Counted from the stretch's first letter, positions 26,452-35,900 are shown. The stretch is DNA of 64,000 bases from JAUUZQ01 sp964538375 (GCA_964538375.1 CAZIFQ010000015.1:14220-78219); one strand, 5' to 3'. Notes: generated by a model not told the origin, from the sequence alone. Program-made: numbers and translations.

Positions 26452-29094
26452 ATGAAAAAATTTATCCAGACATTGTTATTATTACTGGCATTTTCAAGTG
26501 TAAATGCAACGCACAACCGTGCAGGGGAAATTACCCTGAAACAGTTGAATGAATTTACCTATGAGATAAATATCGCCACATTCACCTATACGCTAAGCCA
26601 GGCAGACAGATCATCGTTGGAAGTTTCATGGGGCGATAATACCTTCTCATCTGCCACCAGGATTAGTAAAACCATGCTTCCCAATTTCTACCAGAAGAAC
26701 ATATATACAACCCGGCATACCTTTCCAGGTGCCGGAACCTTTGAAATTGTAGTTCAGGATCCCAACCGCAACCTGGGCGTACAAAATATTCCAAACTCAG
26801 TAATGGTGGTCTTCTCCATAAAAACCACCATCACTATAAATCCGGCTTTGGGACCAAATTCAACGCCTGTTTTATTGAACCCACCTATCGACAGGGCTGC
26901 CCTGGACCAGATTTTTATTCATAATCCTGCTGCCTACGATCCTGATGGTGACAGTCTATCCTATAAACTTACGGTATGCACAGAGGAAGACGGCAAACCA
27001 ATTGCAGACTATGTACTGCCTTCCCATAGTGATACTATTTATATTGATCCCCTTACGGGAGACCTCACATGGATCACCCCGGATCAGTTAGGTATATATA
27101 ACATCGCCATTGATATTGAAGAATGGCGCCAGGGTGTCAAGATTGGGAATATTGTACGCGACATGCAAATTGAGGTGCATGAGACTGACAATCAGCCACC
27201 AGTTATTAACGCCATAGCCGATTACTGTGTTGAAGCCGGAAATGTGGTGGGCATGAAGGTTGTGGCAAATGACCCGGATAACAATTTGATTTCCCTTACT
27301 GCAGTCGGCGGACCTTTTGAGGTAAACACTTCTGCGGCCCAGTTCACACAATCGACTGAGGAATCATCAGCCGGACACAGCGAAGGAACATTTGCATGGC
27401 AAACCAACTGCAGTCACGCAAGGCAACAAGTATATACCGTTATTTTTAAAGCAGAGGATAATCACAGTGAGACACAACTGGTAGATCTAATAACTGTGAA
27501 TATTAAAGTGATTGGTCCTGCGCCTGATGCTCCTGTATTAGTCCCCTCTTCAAATAGTATCAGTGTAAGCTGGATTGAAGATTCATGTGAATCAGTGGTC
27601 GGCTACCATGTTTTTAGAAAACCGGGGCCCTCTGGGTATGTACATGATACATGCACAAACGGACTTCCGATAAGCACGGGTTATAAATTGATTGGTATTC
27701 TGACAGATCGGTCTGAAACCTTCTATTCTGATGAAAACAATGGTTCCGGTCTTGAGCAGGGAGCAGAATACTGTTATGTTATTGTTTCGGTCTATCCCGA
27801 TGGTTCTTACAGCTTCCCAAGCGATGAGTCGTGTACTACGCTGATTGCTGGAACACCATCTTTCCTACAGGCCAGTGTGACCGATGACAGCCCTTCGGGC
27901 GACATTGAACTCAGGTGGGCTCAACCCAGGGATCTCGATACCATTCCGGCCCTGGGACCATACGAATTTATAATCACCAGGCATCCCGATTTATACGGAA
28001 ATAATGTGGACCAGGTATTTAGTAAACAAACAGCAGATATTAGCGATACTGTATTTATTGATACAGATGTTGATACCAGAACCTTCCCCCATTCTTATAG
28101 CATCGTGTTATATAATAATGAATCCGGTAATCGTTTCGCAATAAGTGATACAATTATAAAACCCGAGATAGCTTCATCACTTATCCCGGAATTAATTGGC
28201 ACAGACAACCAGATTGAAATTAAAATGGTGAAAAATGTTCCCTGGATAAATTATGATTACACGATATTCAGGTACAATGATGGATTAGGAGACTTTGAAG
28301 AAATTGGATATACCACCGACCCCATTTATATGGACAAAGGTCTTGTAAATAACCAGGAGTATTGTTACAGGGTTGTTAGCACCGGGTGGAGAAGCATAGA
28401 AAACAGATTTTATGAAAACTCCAATATCAGTCATATCAACTGCACTGAGCCGGTTGACTCCATACCACCATGTACACCAATATTGAATGGGTATTCAGAT
28501 TGTGATGAATTCTGCAACTATCTTTCATGGAATTTTTCTGATGAAAGCTGCCTTGAAGATGTAAAATATTATAACCTCTATTATTCACCTTCAAATACCG
28601 GAACACCTACACTTATCAATCCCTTAGACTCGCTTCTGAAAGAAGATAGCACTTATATAGATTGCCGGGATTTTAATGTTGAATCTTTATCTGGGTGCTA
28701 TTACATTTCAGCAGTAGATTATTATGGAAATGAATCTGATTTATCATCGCAATTATGCCTTGATGAATGTTCCAACTTCATCCTCCCTAATGTATTTTCA
28801 CCAAACAATGACATGGAAAATGACCTGTATATTTCACAAAAAACCGCTTACGTAGAAAAGGTGGATTTCCAGGTGTACAACAGGTGGGGATTGCTAGTTT
28901 TTAATACCGTTGATCCGGATATCAACTGGGATGGAAAGATAAATAACACGGACCGCCTGGTGTCCCCGGGCGTATATTACTATATATGCGAAGTTTTTGA
29001 ACCCCGAATATCGGATGTAAATGCTTCCTACACATTAACCGGTTTTATCTATGTATTCTCAGGTACGGAAAATGATGTCTTTATTGAGAAATAA
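26452..29094 (+). CDS. secreted protein with gliding motility-associated (CHU_C / T9SS type B) C-terminal domain
   Basis: An 880-residue secreted protein: signal peptide (residues 1-20, ending SVNA), then several beta-sandwich (PKD/cadherin and fibronectin-like) units and a C-terminal CHU_C domain of about 90 residues, starting FILPNVFSPNNDMENDLYIS and including VYNRWGLLVFNT and NWDGKINN. In Bacteroidota this domain directs export by the type IX secretion system and attachment to the surface. The body has motifs such as YDPDGDSLSYKL and many paired cysteines. It would act at the cell surface, perhaps in adhesion. Neighbours are DUF6702 upstream and a TPR protein downstream, all same strand. 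Confidence 0.92.
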   Translation: MKKFIQTLLLLLAFSSVNATHNRAGEITLKQLNEFTYEINIATFTYTLSQADRSSLEVSWGDNTFSSATRISKTMLPNFYQKNIYTTRHTFPGAGTFEIVVQDPNRNLGVQNIPNSVMVVFSIKTTITINPALGPNSTPVLLNPPIDRAALDQIFIHNPAAYDPDGDSLSYKLTVCTEEDGKPIADYVLPSHSDTIYIDPLTGDLTWITPDQLGIYNIAIDIEEWRQGVKIGNIVRDMQIEVHETDNQPPVINAIADYCVEAGNVVGMKVVANDPDNNLISLTAVGGPFEVNTSAAQFTQSTEESSAGHSEGTFAWQTNCSHARQQVYTVIFKAEDNHSETQLVDLITVNIKVIGPAPDAPVLVPSSNSISVSWIEDSCESVVGYHVFRKPGPSGYVHDTCTNGLPISTGYKLIGILTDRSETFYSDENNGSGLEQGAEYCYVIVSVYPDGSYSFPSDESCTTLIAGTPSFLQASVTDDSPSGDIELRWAQPRDLDTIPALGPYEFIITRHPDLYGNNVDQVFSKQTADISDTVFIDTDVDTRTFPHSYSIVLYNNESGNRFAISDTIIKPEIASSLIPELIGTDNQIEIKMVKNVPWINYDYTIFRYNDGLGDFEEIGYTTDPIYMDKGLVNNQEYCYRVVSTGWRSIENRFYENSNISHINCTEPVDSIPPCTPILNGYSDCDEFCNYLSWNFSDESCLEDVKYYNLYYSPSNTGTPTLINPLDSLLKEDSTYIDCRDFNVESLSGCYYISAVDYYGNESDLSSQLCLDECSNFILPNVFSPNNDMENDLYISQKTAYVEKVDFQVYNRWGLLVFNTVDPDINWDGKINNTDRLVSPGVYYYICEVFEPRISDVNASYTLTGFIYVFSGTENDVFIEK

Positions 29095-29095
29095 T

Positions 29096-30307
29096 ATGAA
29101 AATGAAAAACATTTTTTTAGCCATAATAGTCCTATTTCTTTTTCAGCAGGTCACCTGCCAGCAAAAGCCAGAGGATTATCTCAAGGCCATGTCTCAATTG
29201 CAGATGGAGAATTATGATTCATCCCTGCACTATTTCAATAAAGCCATTGCCGTAAATTCCAGCGATTATACTGCCATTTTCAACCGGGGTATGCTCTATT
29301 ATGCTATGTCAGAATTTCCTGCTGCCAGCAAGGATTTCAGGTTGGTAAATAAGCGCTTCCCGGGGAAAGCGAGCCTAATGCTTTCGAAAACAGAAGCAAA
29401 ATTGAATCACCTGGATATTGCTATCAAGTACCTGAGGGAACACCTGGAATCAAATTATAAGATTCCGGAAAAAGAAATTCTTTTGGATCCTGATTTCAAT
29501 AAACTTGAAGGAACTTTGGAATGGAAGAAGCTTTGGAGGGAAAAGGAGTGGTATCGTCCAAACGAAATAGAGCTGCAGGAAGCCCGCTATCTCATGAATA
29601 CAGAAGAGCACCTTGAAGCTCTCAACGCATTGCAAGCTCTTGAAAAACAAGGATCCAACCGCTCCCTGATCTTCCAGTATAAAGCCGAAATATATTTACA
29701 TACAGGTAATAAAAAGGCAGCGATGGAGGAATTGACAAAATCCATCAAGTCGGACTATAGAAACCTGGAAGCGTTAAATCTAAGGGCCAATATGTATTAT
29801 GAGCAAGATGAATTTGAGGACGCACTGTCTGACTGCAAAAATATACTCCGGCAGAATCCTGCATCATTCGAGCACTATATTTTATCGGCCAAATTGAAAA
29901 ATGAACTTAATGACTATGATGGTGCATTAAAGGACATGAATACTTATTTGGAGCTGTTTCCCGCAGCTCACAATAGCTTTTATGAAACAGGAAATATCCA
30001 TTTCGCACAAGGAAGGTATCTGAATGCCATCGCTTCCTACAATCGTGCGCTGGGACTATATGAAGGAAATGCAAACTATTATTATGCCAGGGGAAGAGCA
30101 TACGCGGCAACAGGCACTCATAAATACGCAGAAAGAGATTTTTCTATGTCATTGGACCTTGATCCTTTATCAGCAGACACATGGTATGCTAAAGGGCTAA
30201 CGGATATGGAACTGGGACACAGGGAAAAAGCATGTTTTGACTTCCGAAAAGCAATGCAATACGGAATTTTTGAAGCGAGAGATTATATTGAAGAACTTTG
30301 TAAATAG
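29096..30307 (+). CDS. exported tetratricopeptide repeat protein
   Basis: A 403-residue TPR protein with a signal peptide (MKMKNIFLAIIVLFLFQQVT, then CQQKPEDYL). Repeats are visible as YDSSLHYFNKAIAVNSSDYTA and FNRGMLYYAM, EALNLRANMYYEQDEFEDAL, NAIASYNRALGLYEGNANYYYARGRAY and AERDFSMSLDLDP, giving about eight units. I chose ATG 29096 instead of 29051, as the longer frame lies inside the CHU_C gene's end and lacks a signal peptide. A Cys right after the hydrophobic segment could be a lipid-attachment site. Likely a protein-protein scaffold for the preceding surface protein; partner unknown. Confidence 0.88.
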   Translation: MKMKNIFLAIIVLFLFQQVTCQQKPEDYLKAMSQLQMENYDSSLHYFNKAIAVNSSDYTAIFNRGMLYYAMSEFPAASKDFRLVNKRFPGKASLMLSKTEAKLNHLDIAIKYLREHLESNYKIPEKEILLDPDFNKLEGTLEWKKLWREKEWYRPNEIELQEARYLMNTEEHLEALNALQALEKQGSNRSLIFQYKAEIYLHTGNKKAAMEELTKSIKSDYRNLEALNLRANMYYEQDEFEDALSDCKNILRQNPASFEHYILSAKLKNELNDYDGALKDMNTYLELFPAAHNSFYETGNIHFAQGRYLNAIASYNRALGLYEGNANYYYARGRAYAATGTHKYAERDFSMSLDLDPLSADTWYAKGLTDMELGHREKACFDFRKAMQYGIFEARDYIEELCK

Positions 30308-30310
30308 ATT

Positions 30311-30841
30311 ATGGAAAATAGCGAAAGAGCCCAAAAACAAACTGAAGAAGAGAGAAAATATATTCAATCTCTGCGTTCTGGCAATAAGAAGGCCATCATT
30401 GATATAATTAAAGAGATTCGGAAGCGTGGCAGGACTACTATCTTGCCTGAAGTATTTGAGCTGATGGCCACCACTGAAGATGCTGAAGTGAAAGATACTG
30501 CTGTAAAACTACTTAGTGACCTGAGAAATAAAGAAGTTATTCCTGTAATGATAGATGCTATTGCTGATGATAGTTTTGTGTCGATACAAAAAGAGTTGAT
30601 AGGTTCTTGCTGGCAAAGCGGACTGGATTATCATGAGCATATTATGGTCTTTATAGATGCTGCTATCAAAAGTGATTACGGCTCTGCGCTGGAAGCATTT
30701 ACAGTTATTGAAAACAGCATTGCCCAGGTTGAAGATGCTGAAAGAAAAAAGTGCCTCCAAAAATTAGAAAAGGGATTAAAAAATACTCCAGAAGAAAAAC
30801 TGCCTTTGATAAAGGAGTTGATTCAAATGGTGAAAAAGTGA
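30311..30841 (+). CDS. HEAT-repeat protein
   Basis: A 176-residue cytoplasmic-looking, all-helical protein without signal peptide. It has HEAT-like units of about 30-35 residues: LPEVFELMATTEDAEVKDTA and LLSDLRNKEVIPVMIDAIAD. It begins 3 bases after the TPR gene and is presumably in the same transcript. Proteins of this type are found widely in Bacteroidota but have no assigned job; the fold suggests binding a partner. A perfect 6-base stem (GTGAGA/TCTCAC) overlaps its stop codon but is not followed by a T-run. Confidence 0.8.
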   Translation: MENSERAQKQTEEERKYIQSLRSGNKKAIIDIIKEIRKRGRTTILPEVFELMATTEDAEVKDTAVKLLSDLRNKEVIPVMIDAIADDSFVSIQKELIGSCWQSGLDYHEHIMVFIDAAIKSDYGSALEAFTVIENSIAQVEDAERKKCLQKLEKGLKNTPEEKLPLIKELIQMVKK

Positions 30842-30870
30842 GAAAATCTCACACGAGCATAGCGAGTTTT

Positions 30871-31848
30871 CTATTGATGTTTTGAGAAGTATTTTATGAA
30901 CTGCGCTCTCTCATACGCAGCTGGATCTTCCAAATTTGCATAATTCATCTTTCCCCTGAACTCATCAATAGAACGGTATTGCTTCTTCTCCATCCATGCT
31001 TTCAAATCAGCATTCATTCGTCCTAAATACTGAACCCCGTTTTTATAAAGTACAGAACATACCTGCACCACCTCAGCACCTGCAAGTAATTGTTTAACCA
31101 CATCTGAGGCACTGTGTACACCTGTTGATGCAGCAATCTGAATCTTATCAACCTCAGCTGAGATAATTCCAACCCAACGCAAAGCATTTCGTATTTCAGC
31201 TGGTGTGCTGAATATATCTGCTGCACCTATGCTTAAATCGTCGGTATTGATATCCGGCGCATAGAACCTGTTGAAAAGTACAACTGCTGATGCCCCTCTC
31301 TGGTAAAGCTGGTCCACCATCCAGGTCAGATTGGTAAAATGTGAGCCCAGTTTTACAATAACAGGAATAGATACTTTACTTTTTACAGATGAGACTATAT
31401 CCAGGTACACTTGTTCAAAATCCCTGGGATCTTTTTTCTTATCATTGGCCAAATAAAAGATATTCAATTCTATAGCATCAGCTCCAGACTCCTCCATGCG
31501 GACTGTGAAATCTACCCACTCATCACTGGTATAGCAATTGACACTTGCAATTACAGGTATATCAACCGCATCCTTCGCTTCAGAAATCAACTTCAAATAG
31601 TTTTCTACGGAGTGCTCCCTTGCATAAGTTTTAAGGTAATCACCAGCTTCAGGGTAATCGCTTCCTGATTCCATTTCACCTATTTCGTATTGTATCTGCT
31701 CTTCAAAAAGTGACTTCAACACTATTGCCCCGGCTCCTTCGGATGCTATTTTTTCTATCCTTGAAACAGAATTGGTAAGTCCGCTACTTGAAACTATGAT
31801 TGGACTTTTTAATTTCAAACCTACGTAATCAACTGAGAGATCGATCAT
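30871..31848 (-). CDS. dihydroorotate dehydrogenase-like protein
   Basis: A 325-residue FMN-binding TIM barrel of the dihydroorotate dehydrogenase family (LSVDYVGLKLKSPIIVSSSG start; SVNCYTSDEWVDF; IPVIVKLGSHFTNL; IQIAASTGVHSASDVVKQLLAGAEVVQVCSVLY for the phosphate site). The catalytic loop with SCPN found in true class 1A/1B PyrD is absent; the equivalent segment reads ELNIFYLANDKKKDPRDFE. It is thus probably a flavin oxidoreductase with another substrate, as for other DHOD-like proteins in this phylum. It is the last gene of a run starting at serC, 11 bases after yggS. Confidence 0.88.
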   Translation of the reverse strand: MIDLSVDYVGLKLKSPIIVSSSGLTNSVSRIEKIASEGAGAIVLKSLFEEQIQYEIGEMESGSDYPEAGDYLKTYAREHSVENYLKLISEAKDAVDIPVIASVNCYTSDEWVDFTVRMEESGADAIELNIFYLANDKKKDPRDFEQVYLDIVSSVKSKVSIPVIVKLGSHFTNLTWMVDQLYQRGASAVVLFNRFYAPDINTDDLSIGAADIFSTPAEIRNALRWVGIISAEVDKIQIAASTGVHSASDVVKQLLAGAEVVQVCSVLYKNGVQYLGRMNADLKAWMEKKQYRSIDEFRGKMNYANLEDPAAYERAQFIKYFSKHQ

Positions 31849-31859
31849 GATACTTCTAT

Positions 31860-32531
31860 TTATAAATAATTTCTTGGTCCAAAAATAAGACTCCCCACAC
31901 GGATCATAGTACTTTTCTCTTCGATGGCTATTTGATAGTCCCCTGACATCCCCATCGAAATTTCCTTAAAGAAGTCGCTATTCTTAAAAAACCCTTCTTT
32001 TGTATCTTCAAATATACGTTTTAGCATCCGAAATTCCAGCTTCACCTGTTCAATATCATCTGTATAGGTTGCCATTCCCATCAGTCCCATGATATTAATA
32101 TGTTTCATTGCGGCAAACTCTTCGCTATTCAGCAATTCCTTCAATTCAATACCTGACAGTCCAAATTTGGTCTGTTCATCAGCGATATGGATCTGTAGCA
32201 GACAGTTGATCGATCTTCCCAGCTTCTCCCCTTCCCTATCAATAACCTTCAGCAATTTCAAGCTATCAACACCATGGATGAGATAGACGAAAGGAGCAAT
32301 AAATTTAACCTTATTGGACTGCAAATGGCCAATCATATGCCACTTGATTGATTTGGGAAGTTCTTCTGCTTTTGCTACCAGGTCCTGTACCTTGTTTTCA
32401 CCAAAATCATGATGCCCAGCCCTGTATAGGTCAAGGATCATACTTGCAGGTTTGGTTTTTGATACTGCTACCAGGGTAACAGCACCAGGAATATTATTCC
32501 GGATACTATTAAGATTCTTTACAATATCCAT
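31860..32531 (-). CDS. YggS-family pyridoxal phosphate homeostasis protein
   Basis: A 223-residue PLP-binding single-domain protein (PLPBP/YggS/ProY-C family) that buffers PLP and affects amino-acid metabolism; it is not known to be an enzyme. The PLP lysine lies in LVAVSKTKP (residues 21-29), with HDFGENKVQDLVAKA, WHMIGHLQSNK, and C-terminal SMGMSGDYQIAIEEKSTMIRVGSLIFG for phosphate binding. Its place after DUF1015 in the serine operon is meaningful because SerC is PLP-dependent. A 7-base gap separates it from DUF1015. Confidence 0.94.
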   Translation of the reverse strand: MDIVKNLNSIRNNIPGAVTLVAVSKTKPASMILDLYRAGHHDFGENKVQDLVAKAEELPKSIKWHMIGHLQSNKVKFIAPFVYLIHGVDSLKLLKVIDREGEKLGRSINCLLQIHIADEQTKFGLSGIELKELLNSEEFAAMKHINIMGLMGMATYTDDIEQVKLEFRMLKRIFEDTKEGFFKNSDFFKEISMGMSGDYQIAIEEKSTMIRVGSLIFGPRNYL

Positions 32532-32538
32532 TTGATCT

Positions 32539-33786
32539 TTAATCTAATGAATGAATAACCAGGCCGCTACGCAGTTTAGGTTCAAACCAGGTGGTCTTTG
32601 GAGGCATGATCATATCGTTGTCGGCTATATCCATCAGTTGCTTCATTGATACCGGATACATGGCAAACGCAACCTGCATCTCGCCACTATCCACCAATTT
32701 CCTCAATTCTTCCAAGCCCCTTATTCCACCTACGAAATCTATCCTTTTTGACTTTCTCAAATCTGTGATATCCAATACCGGTCCAAGTACCTGGTCCGAC
32801 AAAATGGTTACATCGAGGCATCCAATAGGGTCATCATCGTTATAGGTTGATTCCTTTGCTTTAAGTGAAAACCAGGTGCCTTCCATATACATGCTGAAAG
32901 TGTGGAGTTCGTCCGGTTTAAAAATCTCCTTTCCAATCTCAGTGACAGTAAATCCTTTGTCTAGTGCACTGAGAAATTGTTTTGGAGAAAGTTCATTCAG
33001 GTCGGTTACCACCCGGTTGTAATCTATAATTGACAGTTGAGATTCAGGAAAATGCACCGCCAGAAAATAGTTGTACTCTTCTTCCCCTGTATGATTTGGA
33101 TTGTTTTGTTTTCTTTCATTTCCTACCAGGGCTGCGGCCGCTGTCCTATGATGTCCGTCAGCCACATAAGTATAAGGTATATCATTTTTAAAATAGCCAA
33201 CGATATCTGCGATATCACTGTCTTTGTCGATTAACCAAAAATGGTGTCCAACATTGTCACGGGTCACAAAATCATATTCAGGATCTTTGGCAATAACTCT
33301 TGCAACAATCTTATCAATTCCCTCGTGATCAGGATAGGCGAAAAAAACCGGCTCAGCATTGAAATTTGAAATGCGAATATGGTTCATCCTGTCCTCTTCC
33401 TTATCGGGTCTTGTGAGCTCATGTTTTTTGATAACTTCTGACATATAATCTTCAACAGAAGCACAACCAACAATACCATATTGTGTCTTACCAAACATTG
33501 TCTGGGCATATACATACAGCATGTCCTTTTCATCCTGAACAAAAAAACCATTTTTGATCAGGGTGTTCAGGTTCTCTTTTGCTTTGTTATACACTTCCCG
33601 GGAATGCAAGTCAATATTTACATCAAGATCGACCTCAGGTTTTACCACATGTAAAAAGGAATGTGGATTTCCTTCAACTTCCACTCTTGCCTCGGCAGAG
33701 TTTAACACATCATACGGTCTGGATGCGACATCCTTCACTTTATCCACGGGGGGTCTGAAACCCTTGAATGGTTTTAATACAGCCAT
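32539..33786 (-). CDS. DUF1015 family protein
   Basis: A 415-residue member of DUF1015 (start LKPFKGFRPPVDKVKDVASRPYDVL, then YVADGHHRTAAAA near residue 210). The family function is unproven. The DGHHR motif resembles that of the ParB/sulfiredoxin fold, which includes free L-serine kinases; that link is inference. It lies between serA (39-base gap) and yggS in a compact minus-strand run headed by serC, and no phosphoserine phosphatase gene is present in the window. That context suggests involvement in serine or phosphoserine metabolism. ATG 33786 is the natural start. Confidence 0.85.
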   Translation of the reverse strand: MAVLKPFKGFRPPVDKVKDVASRPYDVLNSAEARVEVEGNPHSFLHVVKPEVDLDVNIDLHSREVYNKAKENLNTLIKNGFFVQDEKDMLYVYAQTMFGKTQYGIVGCASVEDYMSEVIKKHELTRPDKEEDRMNHIRISNFNAEPVFFAYPDHEGIDKIVARVIAKDPEYDFVTRDNVGHHFWLIDKDSDIADIVGYFKNDIPYTYVADGHHRTAAAALVGNERKQNNPNHTGEEEYNYFLAVHFPESQLSIIDYNRVVTDLNELSPKQFLSALDKGFTVTEIGKEIFKPDELHTFSMYMEGTWFSLKAKESTYNDDDPIGCLDVTILSDQVLGPVLDITDLRKSKRIDFVGGIRGLEELRKLVDSGEMQVAFAMYPVSMKQLMDIADNDMIMPPKTTWFEPKLRSGLVIHSLD

Positions 33787-33825
33787 AGTAAGAATCTTTA
33801 GAGATAATTAATAAAGAAACAAAAA

Positions 33826-34746
33826 TTAGTTCACTTTATACGTGGTATCACCAGTATGCAGATAAGCAACAATTTGCTTAGCGGCAGCCACTCCGGCATT
33901 CAGATTTGCTTCAGCCGTTTGCGCTCCACTTTTCTTTGGAGTGAAGAAGTATCTTCCTTCGAATTTACTTACAATCTCATCTTTGCAATCAGGTGCAATA
34001 TCTGAGATGTACCTGAAATCTTCACGTTTTTCAAATACCTTAATAAGAGAAGCTTCATCAATCACCTCTTTACGAGCGGTATTAACGAGGGTTGCTCCCT
34101 GTGGCATGACAGACAATAGCTGTTCATTTATTGAGTTCTTAGTCTGCTCATTTGCAGGAATATGCAAAGAAATATATTGACATTTCTTGTAAAGGGCTTC
34201 CACATTTTCCACCCAGGTAACACCATCGTGCTCAATAACTGCTTTTTCAACATAAGGATCATAGGCATATACCAACATGCCCATTCCCCTGGCAATCTGT
34301 GCTACTAATCTTCCAACATAACCGTAGGCATGGATTCCAATCTTTTTTCGACGCAGTTCGGTTCCTGGCTTTCCGTTGTATCCGTTCCTGTTAAGAAATA
34401 GCATCATCCCAAAAGCAAGCTCCGCAACAGCATTCGAATTCTGACCTGGTGTATTCATTACAACCACATCTTTATCTGTAGCTACCTGAAGATCAACATT
34501 GTCATACCCGGCACCAGCCCTGACAACTATTTTCAGTTCAGGTGCAGCGTCCATTACCTCTTTATCAATCTTATCACTGCGAATGATAAGTGCGTGTACA
34601 TCAGTAACGGCAGCAATCAATTCACTTTTCTCTGAATATTTCTCAAGCAATCTTACCTCATCACCTGATGCTTCAAACACCTGCTTTACTTCTGCTACAG
34701 CTTCTTTTGAAAATGGCTTCTCGGTAGCAATTAATATTTTACTCAT
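33826..34746 (-). CDS. serA: D-3-phosphoglycerate dehydrogenase
   Basis: Oxidises 3-phosphoglycerate with NAD, first step of serine synthesis. The 306-residue protein is the short form without ACT domain. Visible parts: RAGAGYDNVDLQVATDKDV, VMNTPGQNSNAVAELAFGMML, the nucleotide-binding segment KKIGIHAYGYVGRLVAQIARG, and NTARKEVIDEASL with the substrate arginine. Instead of the usual SPHIGAST catalytic histidine motif it has TPKKSGAQTAEANLNAG, and no glutamate is found where the triad Glu normally lies (DIAPDCKDE). This looks typical of the Bacteroidota serA lineage. It follows serC with a 10-base gap. Function is inferred from the operon and overall fold. Confidence 0.88.
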   Translation of the reverse strand: MSKILIATEKPFSKEAVAEVKQVFEASGDEVRLLEKYSEKSELIAAVTDVHALIIRSDKIDKEVMDAAPELKIVVRAGAGYDNVDLQVATDKDVVVMNTPGQNSNAVAELAFGMMLFLNRNGYNGKPGTELRRKKIGIHAYGYVGRLVAQIARGMGMLVYAYDPYVEKAVIEHDGVTWVENVEALYKKCQYISLHIPANEQTKNSINEQLLSVMPQGATLVNTARKEVIDEASLIKVFEKREDFRYISDIAPDCKDEIVSKFEGRYFFTPKKSGAQTAEANLNAGVAAAKQIVAYLHTGDTTYKVN

Positions 34747-34756
34747 CTCTATAAGA

Positions 34757-35827
34757 TTAATTATTTTTTTCGAATTCTTTCATTGTGTCTATAAGAGCCT
34801 GCACGCTTGACAGAGGCATTGCATTATAGATAGATCCCCTGAAACCGCCTACTGATCTGTGTCCTTTTATTCCTATCATTCCTTTTCCTGTTGCAAACGC
34901 AAGGAAATCAGCTTCCAGCTCCTTGTAGCTGTCATCCATAACGAATGTAACATTCATGATGGAACGGTCTTTAACATTAGTAATATTCGACTTAAACATT
35001 TTATTCCTGTCGATCTCATTGTATAGAACTTTTGCCTTCTCGACGTTCATTTTATACATTGCGTCTACTCCACCCTGTTGCTTAAACCACTCCAGTGTTT
35101 TCAGCGCTGCAAAAACAGGCACTACCGGGGGTGTATTAAACATAGACTCCTTATCAATATGTGTTTGATAATTCAGCATGGTAGGTATCTGCCTGTCAAC
35201 TTTACCCAGCATATCGTCTTTCACAATAACAAAGGTAACTCCAGCAGGGGCCAGGTTTTTCTGAGCACCACCATAGATTAAAGCATATTTTGAAATATCC
35301 ACCGGGCGGCTGAAAATATCTGATGACATATCGGCAATCAAAGGAATTCCAACCTCGATATCTTCCCTTATCTCCGTACCATAAATTGTATTATTGGTAG
35401 TGATATGAAAATAGTCAGCATCCTGGGGCACCTTGTAGCCCTTTGGAATATATGAATATGTAGCATCTTTCGAAGATGCAACAACGTCTACTTCACCAAA
35501 GATTTTAGCTTCTTTGATGGCTTTTGCTGCCCATGCTCCTGTATCAAGATAAGCGGCTTTCTTCGCGAAAAAGTTATAGGGTACCATACAAAATTGCATG
35601 CTAGCCCCTCCTCCGAGAAATACTACGGAGTAACCTTCAGGGATATCAAGTAATTCTTTAAAAAGAGCAGTAGCCTGATCCATTACCGCTACAAATTCTT
35701 TACTTCTGTGAGAGACTTCCATAATGGATAATCCCATATCGCTAAAATTCATAATTGCATCAGAGGTCTGTTTAATGGTATACTCTGATAAAATTGAGGG
35801 TCCCGCCGAAAAGTTGTGCTTCTTCAT
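34757..35827 (-). CDS. serC: phosphoserine aminotransferase
   Basis: PLP-dependent class V aminotransferase that makes phosphoserine from 3-phosphohydroxypyruvate and glutamate. The 356-residue protein has the SerC start HNFSAGPSILSEYTIKQT, FLGGGASMQFCMVPYNF, the PLP lysine in YGGAQKNLAPAGVTFVIV near residue 190, and the C-terminal GMIGIKGHRSVGGFRGSIYNA. It heads the run serC-serA-DUF1015-yggS-DHOD-like and has a strong promoter upstream. Secure. Confidence 0.97.
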   Translation of the reverse strand: MKKHNFSAGPSILSEYTIKQTSDAIMNFSDMGLSIMEVSHRSKEFVAVMDQATALFKELLDIPEGYSVVFLGGGASMQFCMVPYNFFAKKAAYLDTGAWAAKAIKEAKIFGEVDVVASSKDATYSYIPKGYKVPQDADYFHITTNNTIYGTEIREDIEVGIPLIADMSSDIFSRPVDISKYALIYGGAQKNLAPAGVTFVIVKDDMLGKVDRQIPTMLNYQTHIDKESMFNTPPVVPVFAALKTLEWFKQQGGVDAMYKMNVEKAKVLYNEIDRNKMFKSNITNVKDRSIMNVTFVMDDSYKELEADFLAFATGKGMIGIKGHRSVGGFRGSIYNAMPLSSVQALIDTMKEFEKNN

Positions 35828-35867
35828 ATCTATTTGGTTTAAAAAATATCGTTAAAGGAATAACAGC

Positions 35868-35900
35868 CAAAATTACAATTTCAAAAAATCATCACAAAAA
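35868..35900 (-). promoter_or_regulatory. promoter of the serC operon
   Basis: On the minus strand TTTTTG (35895-35900), exactly 19 bases, then TAATTTTG (35868-35875). This is a full match to the Bacteroidota TTTG-N19-TAnnTTTG promoter and the best one in the window. It lies 41 bases before the serC ATG. Confidence 0.75.

Noticed and set aside
30838..30852. GTGAGA-AAA-TCTCAC hairpin as a terminator
   Set aside because: Short stem, no T-run after it.
30871..31848. Genuine dihydroorotate dehydrogenase (pyrD)
   Set aside because: The catalytic SCPN-type loop is absent.
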